A DNA stretch of 46,452 nt from Streptomyces sp. SID10853 (GTDB lineage: Bacteria; Actinomycetota; Actinomycetes; Streptomycetales; Streptomycetaceae), in assembly GCF_010548145.1 (NCBI RefSeq), contig NZ_JAAGLN010000027.1, forward strand, positions 1 through 46,452, written 5' to 3'. Under the pieces are notes generated by a model. That model made no database searches, was not told where the DNA came from, and saw only the letters and a program-made list of their open reading frames with translations. Positions 24,822 through 32,335 of the stretch are shown one piece after another. The translations under genes were made by a program, and so were the position numbers. Each line of letters starts with the position of its first letter. Within the stretch, counting starts at the first letter, position 1.

Positions 24822-24893
24822 GGTGCCGATGGTCCCACGGAGGTCAGCGCGACGAAGAGGAGTGAGGGGCCGACACGGTGGCGAGGAGGTGTG

Positions 24894-25241
24894 TCACGCC
24901 GGTTCGGCAGGCGTATCAGGAGGAACTGGCGTATCAGCGGAAACCGGCGCATCCGCGGGCGCAGGCGTATCCGCGGACGTAGGCGTAGGCGTAGGCGTCG
25001 TCGACGGATAAGGAACGAACCTGCTCAGACGGTAGACAGTCGGATCCTCCGCGCGCCCGCCCACCGTCTCCACGCGCAGCATCGCCGCATCGGTCAGCCC
25101 CAGTTCGGCGCGGATCCGGGGGACCGAGGTCTGCCACTCCGCCGCGTCCTGGGTCTCGAAAACCACTTCCCACCGCCCCGCGCCGGCACCCCGTACCGGC
25201 CCGCCACGCTGCTGATTCCTCCGCTTACGCTGTCCTGCCAC
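24894..25241 (-). CDS. Small protein of unknown function with a Pro/Thr/Ala tail
   Basis: About 115 residues. A compact core (RWEVVFETQDAAEWQTSVPR, then IRAELGLTDAAMLRVETVGG, then a YRLSRFVPY end) looks like a genuine folded domain. A repetitive tail rich in TPTPT, SADTPAPADAP and PPDTPAEP follows. The start is uncertain: GTG at 25241 has GGAGG 13 nt upstream. It is divergent from the LanC-like gene. I do not recognise the family. Confidence 0.5.
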   Translation of the reverse strand: MAGQRKRRNQQRGGPVRGAGAGRWEVVFETQDAAEWQTSVPRIRAELGLTDAAMLRVETVGGRAEDPTVYRLSRFVPYPSTTPTPTPTSADTPAPADAPVSADTPVPPDTPAEPA

Positions 25242-25319
25242 GGTGCCAGCATGTCCTCCGGACGGCCCAGCAGGCAAAAGCTCGTTGTCTGCCCGGTACG
25301 GCCATGGGACGCTGGCCCG

Positions 25320-26717
25320 GTGACCACCGAGTCAACCGAGTCAACCGAGCCCACCGAGTCCACCGAGTCCACCGAACGAGATCTGCCGGCCACCGCCGAG
25401 GCCCTGGGCAGGGGTGCTCTGGACTGGCTGGTCGGTTCGGCGCGTGACACCGGGAACGGCCTGGCCTGGGCGGAGACCGCGACCGGCGAAGAGCTGGACC
25501 CCATTCTTTACAGCGGGACTGCCGGGATCGTGCTGGCGCTGCTCGAAGGCCAGGAGCACTTCGGCGACGACCGGTACGGAGATGCCGCGGCGCGGGGCGC
25601 ACTCACCCTCGCCGCAGCCGCGGAGGAGTGGGAAGCCAGCTCCCTGTACACGGGCCTGACCGGAATGGCCGTAGCCCTGCACGCGGTGCACGAACGGCTG
25701 GGGGACACGGCCGCGGGCGCGGCCGCGGACCGGGCGATGGAACGGGTGCGTTCTCGGTTCGACGGAACGCGCTGGGACGACAGATGGTTCGACCTGCTCA
25801 TCGGCAACGGGGGCATCGCCCTGGGCGCACTGGCCGTGGGGGACGAGGAGTTGGCCGTACGCGCGGTGACCCCGTACCTCCGTACCGCGGAACGGACGGC
25901 GGACGGCGTGCAGTGGGAGTCGCTGTCCGGTGCACCGGCCCGGTTCCATCACCTCTCGCACGGCACGCTGGGCATCGCCTACGCCCTGGCCGCGACAGGC
26001 CGGGCGGCCGGACGCCCCGACCTGACCGAACTGGCGGTGGCCGGCGCATCGGACGTGATCGCCCGCAACGAGGCGGGCCCGACGGGCTTCCTGGTCCCGC
26101 ACTCCGACCCGCAGCATGTCCCGGACCGCATCGAGCGCTACAGCTACGGCTGGTGCCACGGCCCGACGGGCGACGCCCAGGCGTTCCGGCTGCTGGCGGC
26201 GGCCCTCCAGGACCCGTCCTGGTCGGCACTGGCGGACGGCTGCTGGCACACGGTCACCCACTCCGGCCTCCCCCAGCGGCTGCGCCCCGGCTTCTGGGAC
26301 AACAACGGCCGGTGCTGCGGGACGGCGGGGGTACTGGCCCTGGCATGCGACCGACAGGTCGAACACGGCGACGGCCTGGACTTCGCGAACATCCTCGTGG
26401 CGGACCTGGCCGCCAGGGCAACCGAGGACGCGAACGGAGCACGCTGGTCAAACACCGAACACCGGGCCACGCCGACCGAACTCGAACCACACCTGGGCTG
26501 GGGCATGGGCAACGCGGGCATCGCCCGCGAACTGCTCCGCTACGCGCGGCTGGGTATGGGGCGGCAGGCGGGTTACGCGGTGGACTGGCCTGATCACCCG
26601 GCGGCCTGGTCAGAGCTTGGGCACGACAGCGACCGGCAACTGCGCTGCCCACTCGGTGAGGGAGTCGGCCGCCTTCTCACGCAGATCCCCCTCGACCGCG
26701 ACCTCGGCCAGGAGTGA
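25320..26717 (+). CDS. Stand-alone LanC-like cyclase family protein
   Basis: A 465-residue lanthionine-synthetase-C-like protein with the alpha/alpha toroid pattern (YSGTAGIVLALLEG, LYTGLTGMAVALH, IGNGGIALGAL, HLSHGTLGIAYAL, LGWGMGNAGIARELL). Active-site residues are in place: H214 in SHGTLG, C279 and H280 in GWCHGPTG, and C332-C333 in GRCCGTAG. The usual CHG motif reads CCG here, a Cys-rich zinc site like that of ProcM-type cyclases. No precursor peptide, dehydratase or transporter gene is near. It could be a lanthipeptide cyclase acting in trans or a LanCL-like thioether-forming enzyme. GTG 25320 is the likely start; a TES repeat follows it. Confidence 0.82.
   Translation: MTTESTESTEPTESTESTERDLPATAEALGRGALDWLVGSARDTGNGLAWAETATGEELDPILYSGTAGIVLALLEGQEHFGDDRYGDAAARGALTLAAAAEEWEASSLYTGLTGMAVALHAVHERLGDTAAGAAADRAMERVRSRFDGTRWDDRWFDLLIGNGGIALGALAVGDEELAVRAVTPYLRTAERTADGVQWESLSGAPARFHHLSHGTLGIAYALAATGRAAGRPDLTELAVAGASDVIARNEAGPTGFLVPHSDPQHVPDRIERYSYGWCHGPTGDAQAFRLLAAALQDPSWSALADGCWHTVTHSGLPQRLRPGFWDNNGRCCGTAGVLALACDRQVEHGDGLDFANILVADLAARATEDANGARWSNTEHRATPTELEPHLGWGMGNAGIARELLRYARLGMGRQAGYAVDWPDHPAAWSELGHDSDRQLRCPLGEGVGRLLTQIPLDRDLGQE
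25324..25380. repeat. ACCGAGTC 9-bp tandem repeat at the LanC-like N-terminus
   Basis: About six copies of a 9-bp unit (ACCGAGTCA / ACCGAGTCC / ACCGAGCCC) follow the start codon and encode Thr-Glu-Ser triplets. It is an in-frame microsatellite whose length could vary without loss of frame. Confidence 0.75.
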
Positions 26718-26860
26718 CCGCTCGCTGTTCGGCAGAGCCAACTCCCGGTAGAACTGCAGATCCTCGAAGCCGTTGACAGCGACGTCATGGCTGTTGGCTG
26801 CTAGTGCGAGCTGGCGCTGCCAGCTGATCAGCGGTGCCGTCGCATCCAGCGGGCGTCGGC
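26610..26860 (-). CDS. Possible C-terminal remnant of an unknown protein
   Basis: The reverse frame ends with plausible protein sequence (LISWQRQLALAANSHDVAVN, then DLQFYRELALPNSERSLLAE, then LTEWAAQLPVAVVPKL) and a stop at 26610. The frame stays open to 27059, but upstream of about 26860 it becomes Arg/Pro-rich and overlaps a better forward ORF at 26883. There is no convincing start codon. It may be the decayed end of a gene at the left border of the island. The family is not recognised. Confidence 0.3.
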
Positions 26861-26882
26861 TGTGCTTGAGAGCTATGGCCGT

Positions 26883-27044
26883 ATGACAGGGACGCCGGCG
26901 CTGCTCGGGGGCCGACGGCACGCCCTCGATGAATCGGCGACTGACCTCATCGCTGATCTTCTCCACTGGCTCACCGCGCAGGGAGGAGATCCGGACGAGG
27001 TTTTGGACCGGGCGCAGATGCACTTTGAGGCGGAGGCTGCATGA
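26883..27044 (+). CDS. Small protein of unknown function (53 aa)
   Basis: A 53-residue acidic protein. Its central DESATDLIADLLHWLTAQGG and ending DPDEVLDRAQMHFEAEA look like a two-helix domain of a kind common as small actinobacterial ORFs near mobile or accessory genes. ATG 26883 is chosen over ATG 26862 because the conserved-looking part starts later; neither has a strong ribosome-binding site. It sits between core genes and the HTH regulator at the left side of the low-GC island. No function is assigned. Confidence 0.45.
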   Translation: MTGTPALLGGRRHALDESATDLIADLLHWLTAQGGDPDEVLDRAQMHFEAEAA

Positions 27045-27176
27045 CCTTCGGGGGGGCATCGAGCCTGAATCTCAGCTCGTAGCTGCGTTTAATGCAAGGA
27101 CGTGATGCGCTGGGCTGGCTGGGCATGCGCCCATCGGGCGGCTGGGTTTTTGTCTGAGGCCTTGGGGCTGGGCCTC

Positions 27177-27956
27177 TCATCGTGCGGCTGTCCGCAGCAT
27201 CTCGATGGCGTCGTCCGCCATGCCTCGGTCGTGGAGTTTGAGTGCCACTTGAATGACCTCCTTCTCGGAGTGTTCCTGGCCGTACAAGTGCACAAGCGTG
27301 TCCGCAAGTTGCGTCTGCTTCGTGCTGCGCAGCAGCACGAGGGACGCCGCTCCTTCGAGAGGGGTTAGCGCTCCGACCGTGTCAATCAGCATTGACAAGG
27401 CCTCGTCCGCGCTGCCCTGGTCCTGCAGCTTCGCGGCGGCACTGGCGATCTGCCTGGCGCCTGCAATGTCGTTCGATCGTCGCTGCCGGTCCCTGCTGAA
27501 GTGGGGGACCGGCAGCGTTTTTGCTCGCTGTCGAGCGTTGGCCAGCGCTTCTGACAGGCCGGCCTCACTCTCCTCTAGCCGACGCCTCTCCCGAAGGAGC
27601 GCGTCGTTCTCGCGTTGCAACTCGGGGCAGACCTTGCAGAGGGTCGGCTCGGCACTCTCATGTGCCTGGATCACGGCCTGCCTCGACAGGCCAACGATGG
27701 CCTCGGAACCCGTGTTGGCGACGGCTATTTCGTGCATGAGCGTCGCGAAGCGGAGCGGCGGCACATGGCGTCCGTTCAAGTATCGCGACATAGCATCTCG
27801 ATTGGTCACATAGCCCCGCTCGTCAAACAGCAGTACTGCTTTGGCGAGGGTGGGGGCCCCGGTGTGTCGATACAACTCCCCCAGAACGTGGGCCAGCCGC
27901 ACCCTCCCCGGGGGGAGGGTGCGGCTGATCTTGGTGCCTACTTGTCCGGCGCGCAT
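27177..27956 (-). CDS. Helix-turn-helix regulator with coiled coil and TPR-like C-terminus
   Basis: A 259-residue protein. An N-terminal DNA-binding domain (about 18-75; VRLAHVLGELYRHTGAPTLA, then a YVTNRDAMSRYLNGRHVPPL recognition region) comes first. A Cys pair (LCKVCPEL) follows near residue 109, then a Glu/Arg coiled coil (LQRENDALLRERRRLEESEA), then two TPR-like helical repeats (IASAAAKLQDQGSADEALSM and VALKLHDRGMADDAIEML). ATG at 27956 has GGGAGAGGG at ideal spacing. It is divergent from the island's effector genes and is their likely regulator. Two perfect inverted repeats bracket its start codon. Confidence 0.8.
   Translation of the reverse strand: MRAGQVGTKISRTLPPGRVRLAHVLGELYRHTGAPTLAKAVLLFDERGYVTNRDAMSRYLNGRHVPPLRFATLMHEIAVANTGSEAIVGLSRQAVIQAHESAEPTLCKVCPELQRENDALLRERRRLEESEAGLSEALANARQRAKTLPVPHFSRDRQRRSNDIAGARQIASAAAKLQDQGSADEALSMLIDTVGALTPLEGAASLVLLRSTKQTQLADTLVHLYGQEHSEKEVIQVALKLHDRGMADDAIEMLRTAAR
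27894..27927. promoter_or_regulatory. Perfect 16-bp inverted repeat inside the start of the HTH gene
   Basis: The arm CAGCCGCACCCTCCCC (27894-27909) and its exact complement (27912-27927) are separated by 2 nt. It lies in codons 10-21 of the HTH gene. As RNA it would form a very stable hairpin about 30 nt after the start codon; as DNA it is a symmetrical binding site. Either could serve autoregulation. Confidence 0.7.
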
Positions 27957-27977
27957 CGCGGTCCCTCTCCCTTATGC

Positions 27978-28012
27978 CTGGCCGCAACTGCCCGGCGGGG
28001 AGTTGCGGCCAG
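27978..28012. promoter_or_regulatory. Perfect 12-bp inverted repeat in the island's divergent promoter
   Basis: CTGGCCGCAACT (27978-27989) and AGTTGCGGCCAG (28001-28012) flank an 11-nt centre that itself contains CCC/GGG complementarity. It lies 22 bp upstream of the HTH start codon and about 210 bp upstream of the first rightward gene. It is a candidate operator for the HTH protein, a 5'-UTR hairpin, or both. Confidence 0.65.
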
Positions 28013-28225
28013 TGGTGCCTGATGCCAGCTGTGTCGACGTCTTTGGGTGCAACATGCGCATTCGCTGGACTTCAGTTCGGTCGTACGGCATCAATTGATC
28101 CACCCAGCGCATACCTGAGTCGCACAGCAACAGCAAGTGGCCTGCGTGCTTGCCGTCTGACTGTACGTCTCAGGCCGGGTGGCAGGTGTATGTGGTCACT
28201 TCTTACTGAAGGATCGGAGAATGAG

Positions 28226-28918
28226 ATGACGCTGCCTCCTTGGCAGAACGGGAAGCTTGGCGGCAAGGTCCGGGCGGCCCTCTGGTTGGAGACCGTCGTA
28301 GGGGAGGGCAATACCTTCACCAAGGCTGAGTTGCGCAAGGCGTTTCCTGAGGTGGCACAGATCGACAGACGGCTGCGCGATCTCAGGACCCACGACTGGC
28401 GGATCGATACGAGTCGCGATGATCCTTCGCTCAAGCAGGAGGAGCAGCGGTATGTGGCCAAGGGGGCCGAGGTCTGGATCCCTGGCCAGGCGAAGGTTGC
28501 CAAGCATAAGAATAGTTTGAATGCCGCCCAGCGCGCGAAGGTCTGGCAGGGCGACAGCTTCCTCTGCCGTACCTGTGGAATTGGCGCGGGGGAGCCGTAC
28601 AGCGACGATCCAGACACCCTGTCACAGCTGAATGTGGCGCGGCGGAAAGTGGTACTTGCTGGCGGCAGCGTCGACTTTCAGATGGTCACGGAATGCAACC
28701 GTTGCGGTACTGGTCGCGGTGAACGGGAGGTTGATCTTGGGGAATTGCTGAACAAGGTGGCGGGCCTTTCTGAACTCGAGAAGAGCGTCTTCCTGAGCTG
28801 GATCGAGACGGGGCAGCGCAAGCAGGGAGCTCTGGAGCAGTTGTGGGGTGTTTACCGGACGCTGCCGGTCACTTCTCGCGAGGCAGTCCGGCAGGCTGCA
28901 ACCGGAGACAGTAAGTAA
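28226..28918 (+). CDS. Winged-helix protein with a degenerate HNH-like zinc fold
   Basis: A 230-residue protein and the first gene of the rightward set. Residues about 10-65 (TFTKAELRKAFPEVAQIDRR, LRDLRTHDWRI) look like a winged helix. Residues 110-165 hold two Cys pairs, LCRTCG (C114, C117) and ECNRCG (C157, C160), with the spacing and GTGRGE ending of an HNH nuclease. Where an HNH enzyme has the catalytic Asp-His (...L.VDH...), this protein reads LNVARRKVV, so the key His is absent. It is probably a DNA-binding or scaffold protein rather than a nuclease. ATG 28226 has GGAGA at 28216-28220. Confidence 0.75.
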   Translation: MTLPPWQNGKLGGKVRAALWLETVVGEGNTFTKAELRKAFPEVAQIDRRLRDLRTHDWRIDTSRDDPSLKQEEQRYVAKGAEVWIPGQAKVAKHKNSLNAAQRAKVWQGDSFLCRTCGIGAGEPYSDDPDTLSQLNVARRKVVLAGGSVDFQMVTECNRCGTGRGEREVDLGELLNKVAGLSELEKSVFLSWIETGQRKQGALEQLWGVYRTLPVTSREAVRQAATGDSK

Positions 28919-28945
28919 GCCAGAGGAAAAGGGAGCGGGGATAGC

Positions 28946-30379
28946 GTGTTTCGCGAGTTTCAGACACCGCCGCGAGCGGATGAATTCAGCGAGTTGATCG
29001 CAATGAGGCTAGAGGAGGTGAAGAACTCGGGAGGGACTAGGGAGACGGTCACGCTTGACCGGAACGGCCACCCAATGCATGTGGAGGTGATTGATCTTCC
29101 CCTCGAGCGTCTCCTCTTTAACCCGGGCACGCATCGCGTTCGGGCTCAGCGTAGTCACGACCCTTTGAGGGACAAGGTGCTGGACGGTGACCCCTGGAGC
29201 GCGGAGAGCCAGGACTATCTGCGGTATCTGCTTCAGGCTCAACCCGCAAATCCGACTGTGCGTGATTCTGAGTTCGACAAGCTGAAGGAGAGCCTTGATC
29301 AGTTTGGTCAGAACGATCCTGGACTGGTTACCCACCATGGCGTACTGGTGAACGGAAACACGAGGGCTGCTGCACTCCGGGAGATCGGCAAGCAGTCTAT
29401 GCGGGTAGGTGTATTGCCGGCGTCCTTCACGTGGGCTGACATCAACGCTGTGGAACTTTCGCTCCAGCTGCGCAAGGATCACCGCCGCGACTATTCCTAC
29501 ATCAATCGGCTGCTGGCCATGGAAGAGCAGGCGGCGTTGGGGCGGACGCCGGAACTGATTGCTAAAGAGTTCAGGGTTCAGACGAAAACCTACCACCAGG
29601 AGCGGTGGATCCTGAGCACGATCCGTGAATTGATCGAGCGGAGCAGAGGGGGCGGTGCTGCTCTTCGGCTAGTCGATTTTGAGAATGATCAAGAGAAGCT
29701 GAAAGAACTCGAAAGGCTCTACAAGAAGCTTTCTACGGTCGAGCCAGATGAGGCTGAAGTTATCAAGGAGCTTCGGCTTACAGCGATGTTGCTTGAATTC
29801 TCTAAGACAGATGTCAGGCACATTGACGAGCACTTCGTGAAAACGGATTACCTGGCTCGGAGCCTTCCGTCAAGCCTTGTTGATACGGCAAGGGACACAG
29901 CCTCCACTCCTGCAGCGGTCATGGTGCCGGGCCTCGGTGTCGCGGTCCCGGCGACTACATCTCGCGTCGCCGCAGCCCGTGCCCTTAGCGACCAGGTCCT
30001 GAAGGCGAAGGCTGTCGCGGGCGCTACTGGGACGGAGGTGTCCGAGGCTGATCGCCTGGCAGCTCGTGCACTTTTTGACGATGCCCACAAGGCGTTTGAC
30101 AGAGCCATTGACGACGCCGGCCGGGATGCCCGTGTACGCAAGCGGAAGCAGCTCGCTCCTGCCCGGCTCGCAGATGCATGCGCTGATATCGACCAGTGTG
30201 TTGTCGAGCTGGTACAGGCGCGAGCTGCTAGGAGCCTTGACGAAGAGGCATTCGATGATGCGGTGCTTCAGTTGCGAGAGAGCCTCAACAAGCTGGCGCA
30301 GCAGGCGAAGAGGATCCAGGGCGACCCTGGCGATGGTGTGTCATGGCTCGTTGAGGCCGTCACGGAAGGAAATCAGTGA
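28946..30379 (+). CDS. ParB/Srx-domain protein with helical C-terminus
   Basis: A 477-residue protein. The N-terminal ParB/Srx-like fold (about 45-160) carries VIDLPLERLLFNPGTHRVRA, GQNDPGLVTHHGVLVNGNTR and AAALREIG. The GNTR(A) motif at 137-141 takes the place of GERR in ParB. Next come an HTH-like region (LIAKEFRVQTKTYHQERWIL) and long helical segments with coiled-coil character (about 230-290 and 390-465). It lacks the usual chromosome-partition context. ParB-fold proteins can bind or cleave DNA and some hydrolyse nucleotides. GTG 28946 follows GGGAGCGGGG. Its stop overlaps the helicase start (GTGA), so the two products are probably made in fixed ratio. Confidence 0.82.
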   Translation: MFREFQTPPRADEFSELIAMRLEEVKNSGGTRETVTLDRNGHPMHVEVIDLPLERLLFNPGTHRVRAQRSHDPLRDKVLDGDPWSAESQDYLRYLLQAQPANPTVRDSEFDKLKESLDQFGQNDPGLVTHHGVLVNGNTRAAALREIGKQSMRVGVLPASFTWADINAVELSLQLRKDHRRDYSYINRLLAMEEQAALGRTPELIAKEFRVQTKTYHQERWILSTIRELIERSRGGGAALRLVDFENDQEKLKELERLYKKLSTVEPDEAEVIKELRLTAMLLEFSKTDVRHIDEHFVKTDYLARSLPSSLVDTARDTASTPAAVMVPGLGVAVPATTSRVAAARALSDQVLKAKAVAGATGTEVSEADRLAARALFDDAHKAFDRAIDDAGRDARVRKRKQLAPARLADACADIDQCVVELVQARAARSLDEEAFDDAVLQLRESLNKLAQQAKRIQGDPGDGVSWLVEAVTEGNQ

Positions 30380-32199
30380 CCAGCGGGCCAATGACTGAAG
30401 TGTCTCTAACCCTTGGGTTTGATGAGACACGTACCAAGGTCATCTTCAGAACCACCGACAGCTACCGGGGGGATCTCGTGCAGCTGGTCGGTCGTTTCCG
30501 TACAGGCGGCCAGCTCGGCCCGCTCGCTGCTTCTATCGACCTTGATGACCTGCTGGCGAACGTAGGTGAGGTCGCGGGCTGGCCAGATCCCACGGGGGTG
30601 GAGTGGGATTCTGACCTCAGGAGTCTGGTACTCGGTAACTTTCAGGATGCCGAGACGGTCGAAAAGAGACTGAGCACCCCTGCCTACACTGGCGAGGTCT
30701 CAGCTGATGACGTCCCTGAGTTGCTTGGTGAGGAATGGATCGCCGAACTGGGCGAGTTTCAACGGCGCGACATAGCAAAGCTCCTATCTCTCCAGCACGG
30801 TGCCAATTTCAGCGTCCCCGGTGCTGGCAAAACCCGTTCAGCCCTGGGCGTCTACGCAGCGCAGAAGGCGCAGGGGCACGTCAGGAGACTTCTCGTTGTA
30901 TGCCCGAAATCGGCATATGAGTCGTGGCAGTATGAGACAGCAGTCTGCTTCCGTCACAGACTGCGCCCCCACGTACTCGACGGTTCACTGGACGGATGGG
31001 CAGAGGTTCTGATCGTGAACTACGAACGGCTGGACCGTTCGCTCACGACACTCACAGCGTGGCTGAGGGCCGAGCCTTCGATGATCATCCTTGATGAGGC
31101 GCATCGGATGAAGCTGGGGGCACGGGGGACGTACGGGGCCGCATGTATGGCCCTCGGCCCGTTGGCCCAACGTCGGCTGATCCTTACTGGCACGCCAGCC
31201 CCTAACGGCTCAAAGGACTTGGAGAACCTGCTGGGTTTCGTCTGGCCTGGACAAGGCCAGCGGTCCGTGACCCGAGCGGTGGCCGGCGGAAATCTGGCAG
31301 CTGCCAGCGTTGCCCTGAAGCCGTTGTTCGCTCGGACAACCAAGTTGGAGCTCGGCCTCCCGCCGGTGGAACCACGTATGCGGTACGTGGATATGCCGCC
31401 CCTGCACGCTGAAATCTATGCGTCTCTCGTGGGGGACCCAGACACGCGCGGAGCGCGCGATGACCTCAGCTCTTTGGGGAAGAGCGCGTTGCGCTTGCTG
31501 ATGGCCGCTACCAGTCCGGCGCTACTGCTTGACAGCGGAAGCAGATACGAGCCGTTGGCTTACCAGCTCCCGCCCTTGGAGATTCCGCGGGGGCACTCGC
31601 TCTACTCGCTCATGCAGAACCTGCCCGACTACGAGCTGTCGCCTAAGTACAAGGAGACGGCCGCGATCATTGCCGAGAACGCCCAGCGGGGGCGGAAGAC
31701 GCTGGTCTGGACGACCTTTGTCCGGAGCCTGACCACTCTTGAACGGCTCCTGGAGAAGTACGCGCCAGCTGTTGTGTACGGCGGCACTGTCGATCGCGAA
31801 GAGCAGATCCGGCGCTTTCGGGAGGATCCAGCGTGCATGGTCCTGCTCTCCAACCCGGCGACCCTCGGTGAGGGAATCAGCCTGCACCAGATCTGTCACG
31901 ATGCTGTCTACGTGGACCGCGACTTCATGGCCGGCCGCTTCCTGCAGAGTCTGGACCGGATCCACAGGCTGGGGCTCGACCCGGACACCGAGACCCGCGT
32001 CACCGTGCTGGCTGTGCGCGATACGGTCGACGAGGTAGTCCGTGTCCGGCTTGATCAGAAGCTGGAGTTCATGGGCAAGATCCTTGACGATCCTTCTGTG
32101 CAGCAGTTGTCCGACTTGCAGGAGGAACCAGCCGTAGCTGCTGGCCTTGGGGCCGAGGACGCCCAGGCGTTTTTGTCGCATTTGGGGAGAATCAGATAG
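30376..32199 (+). CDS. SNF2-family DNA-dependent ATPase/helicase
   Basis: A 607-residue SF2 motor. After an N-terminal accessory region (1-120) come a Q-like motif (LGEFQRRDIAKLL), Walker A SVPGAGKT (146-153), VVCPKSAYESWQ (motif Ia), DEAH at 240-243 in MIILDEAHRMK, and LILTGTPAPN (motif III). The second RecA domain has TLVWTTFVRSL, LLSNPATLGEGISLHQ (motif V) and the arginine finger helix QSLDRIHRLG (motif VI). The SVPGAGKT loop differs from the DEMGLGKT of remodelers and is typical of bacterial defence-linked members. GTG 30376 overlaps the ParB stop by 4 nt. It probably translocates on DNA and works with the ParB protein. Confidence 0.9.
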   Translation: MTSGPMTEVSLTLGFDETRTKVIFRTTDSYRGDLVQLVGRFRTGGQLGPLAASIDLDDLLANVGEVAGWPDPTGVEWDSDLRSLVLGNFQDAETVEKRLSTPAYTGEVSADDVPELLGEEWIAELGEFQRRDIAKLLSLQHGANFSVPGAGKTRSALGVYAAQKAQGHVRRLLVVCPKSAYESWQYETAVCFRHRLRPHVLDGSLDGWAEVLIVNYERLDRSLTTLTAWLRAEPSMIILDEAHRMKLGARGTYGAACMALGPLAQRRLILTGTPAPNGSKDLENLLGFVWPGQGQRSVTRAVAGGNLAAASVALKPLFARTTKLELGLPPVEPRMRYVDMPPLHAEIYASLVGDPDTRGARDDLSSLGKSALRLLMAATSPALLLDSGSRYEPLAYQLPPLEIPRGHSLYSLMQNLPDYELSPKYKETAAIIAENAQRGRKTLVWTTFVRSLTTLERLLEKYAPAVVYGGTVDREEQIRRFREDPACMVLLSNPATLGEGISLHQICHDAVYVDRDFMAGRFLQSLDRIHRLGLDPDTETRVTVLAVRDTVDEVVRVRLDQKLEFMGKILDDPSVQQLSDLQEEPAVAAGLGAEDAQAFLSHLGRIR

Positions 32200-32335
32200 A
32201 TTGTTTCTATGGTGCGCCGTCCGCCGTACCCCAAGGCGGGCGGCGCATTGGCATGCTGCGAGACTTCTAGTGAGAATGCTGTGATCTCTGCGAGACTTGT
32301 GCAGCTAGTTTGCGCCACACCCTGAGGAGTCCCAG

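Noticed and set aside
24822..25319. Lanthipeptide precursor gene beside the LanC-like gene
   Set aside because: No short ORF with a Ser/Thr/Cys-rich core and leader-like N-terminus is visible; the reverse ORF here encodes an unrelated small protein.
28946..30379. Chromosome- or plasmid-partition ParB
   Set aside because: No ParA, no parS-like sites seen, and the GERR motif is replaced by GNTR; linkage is to a helicase and methylase.
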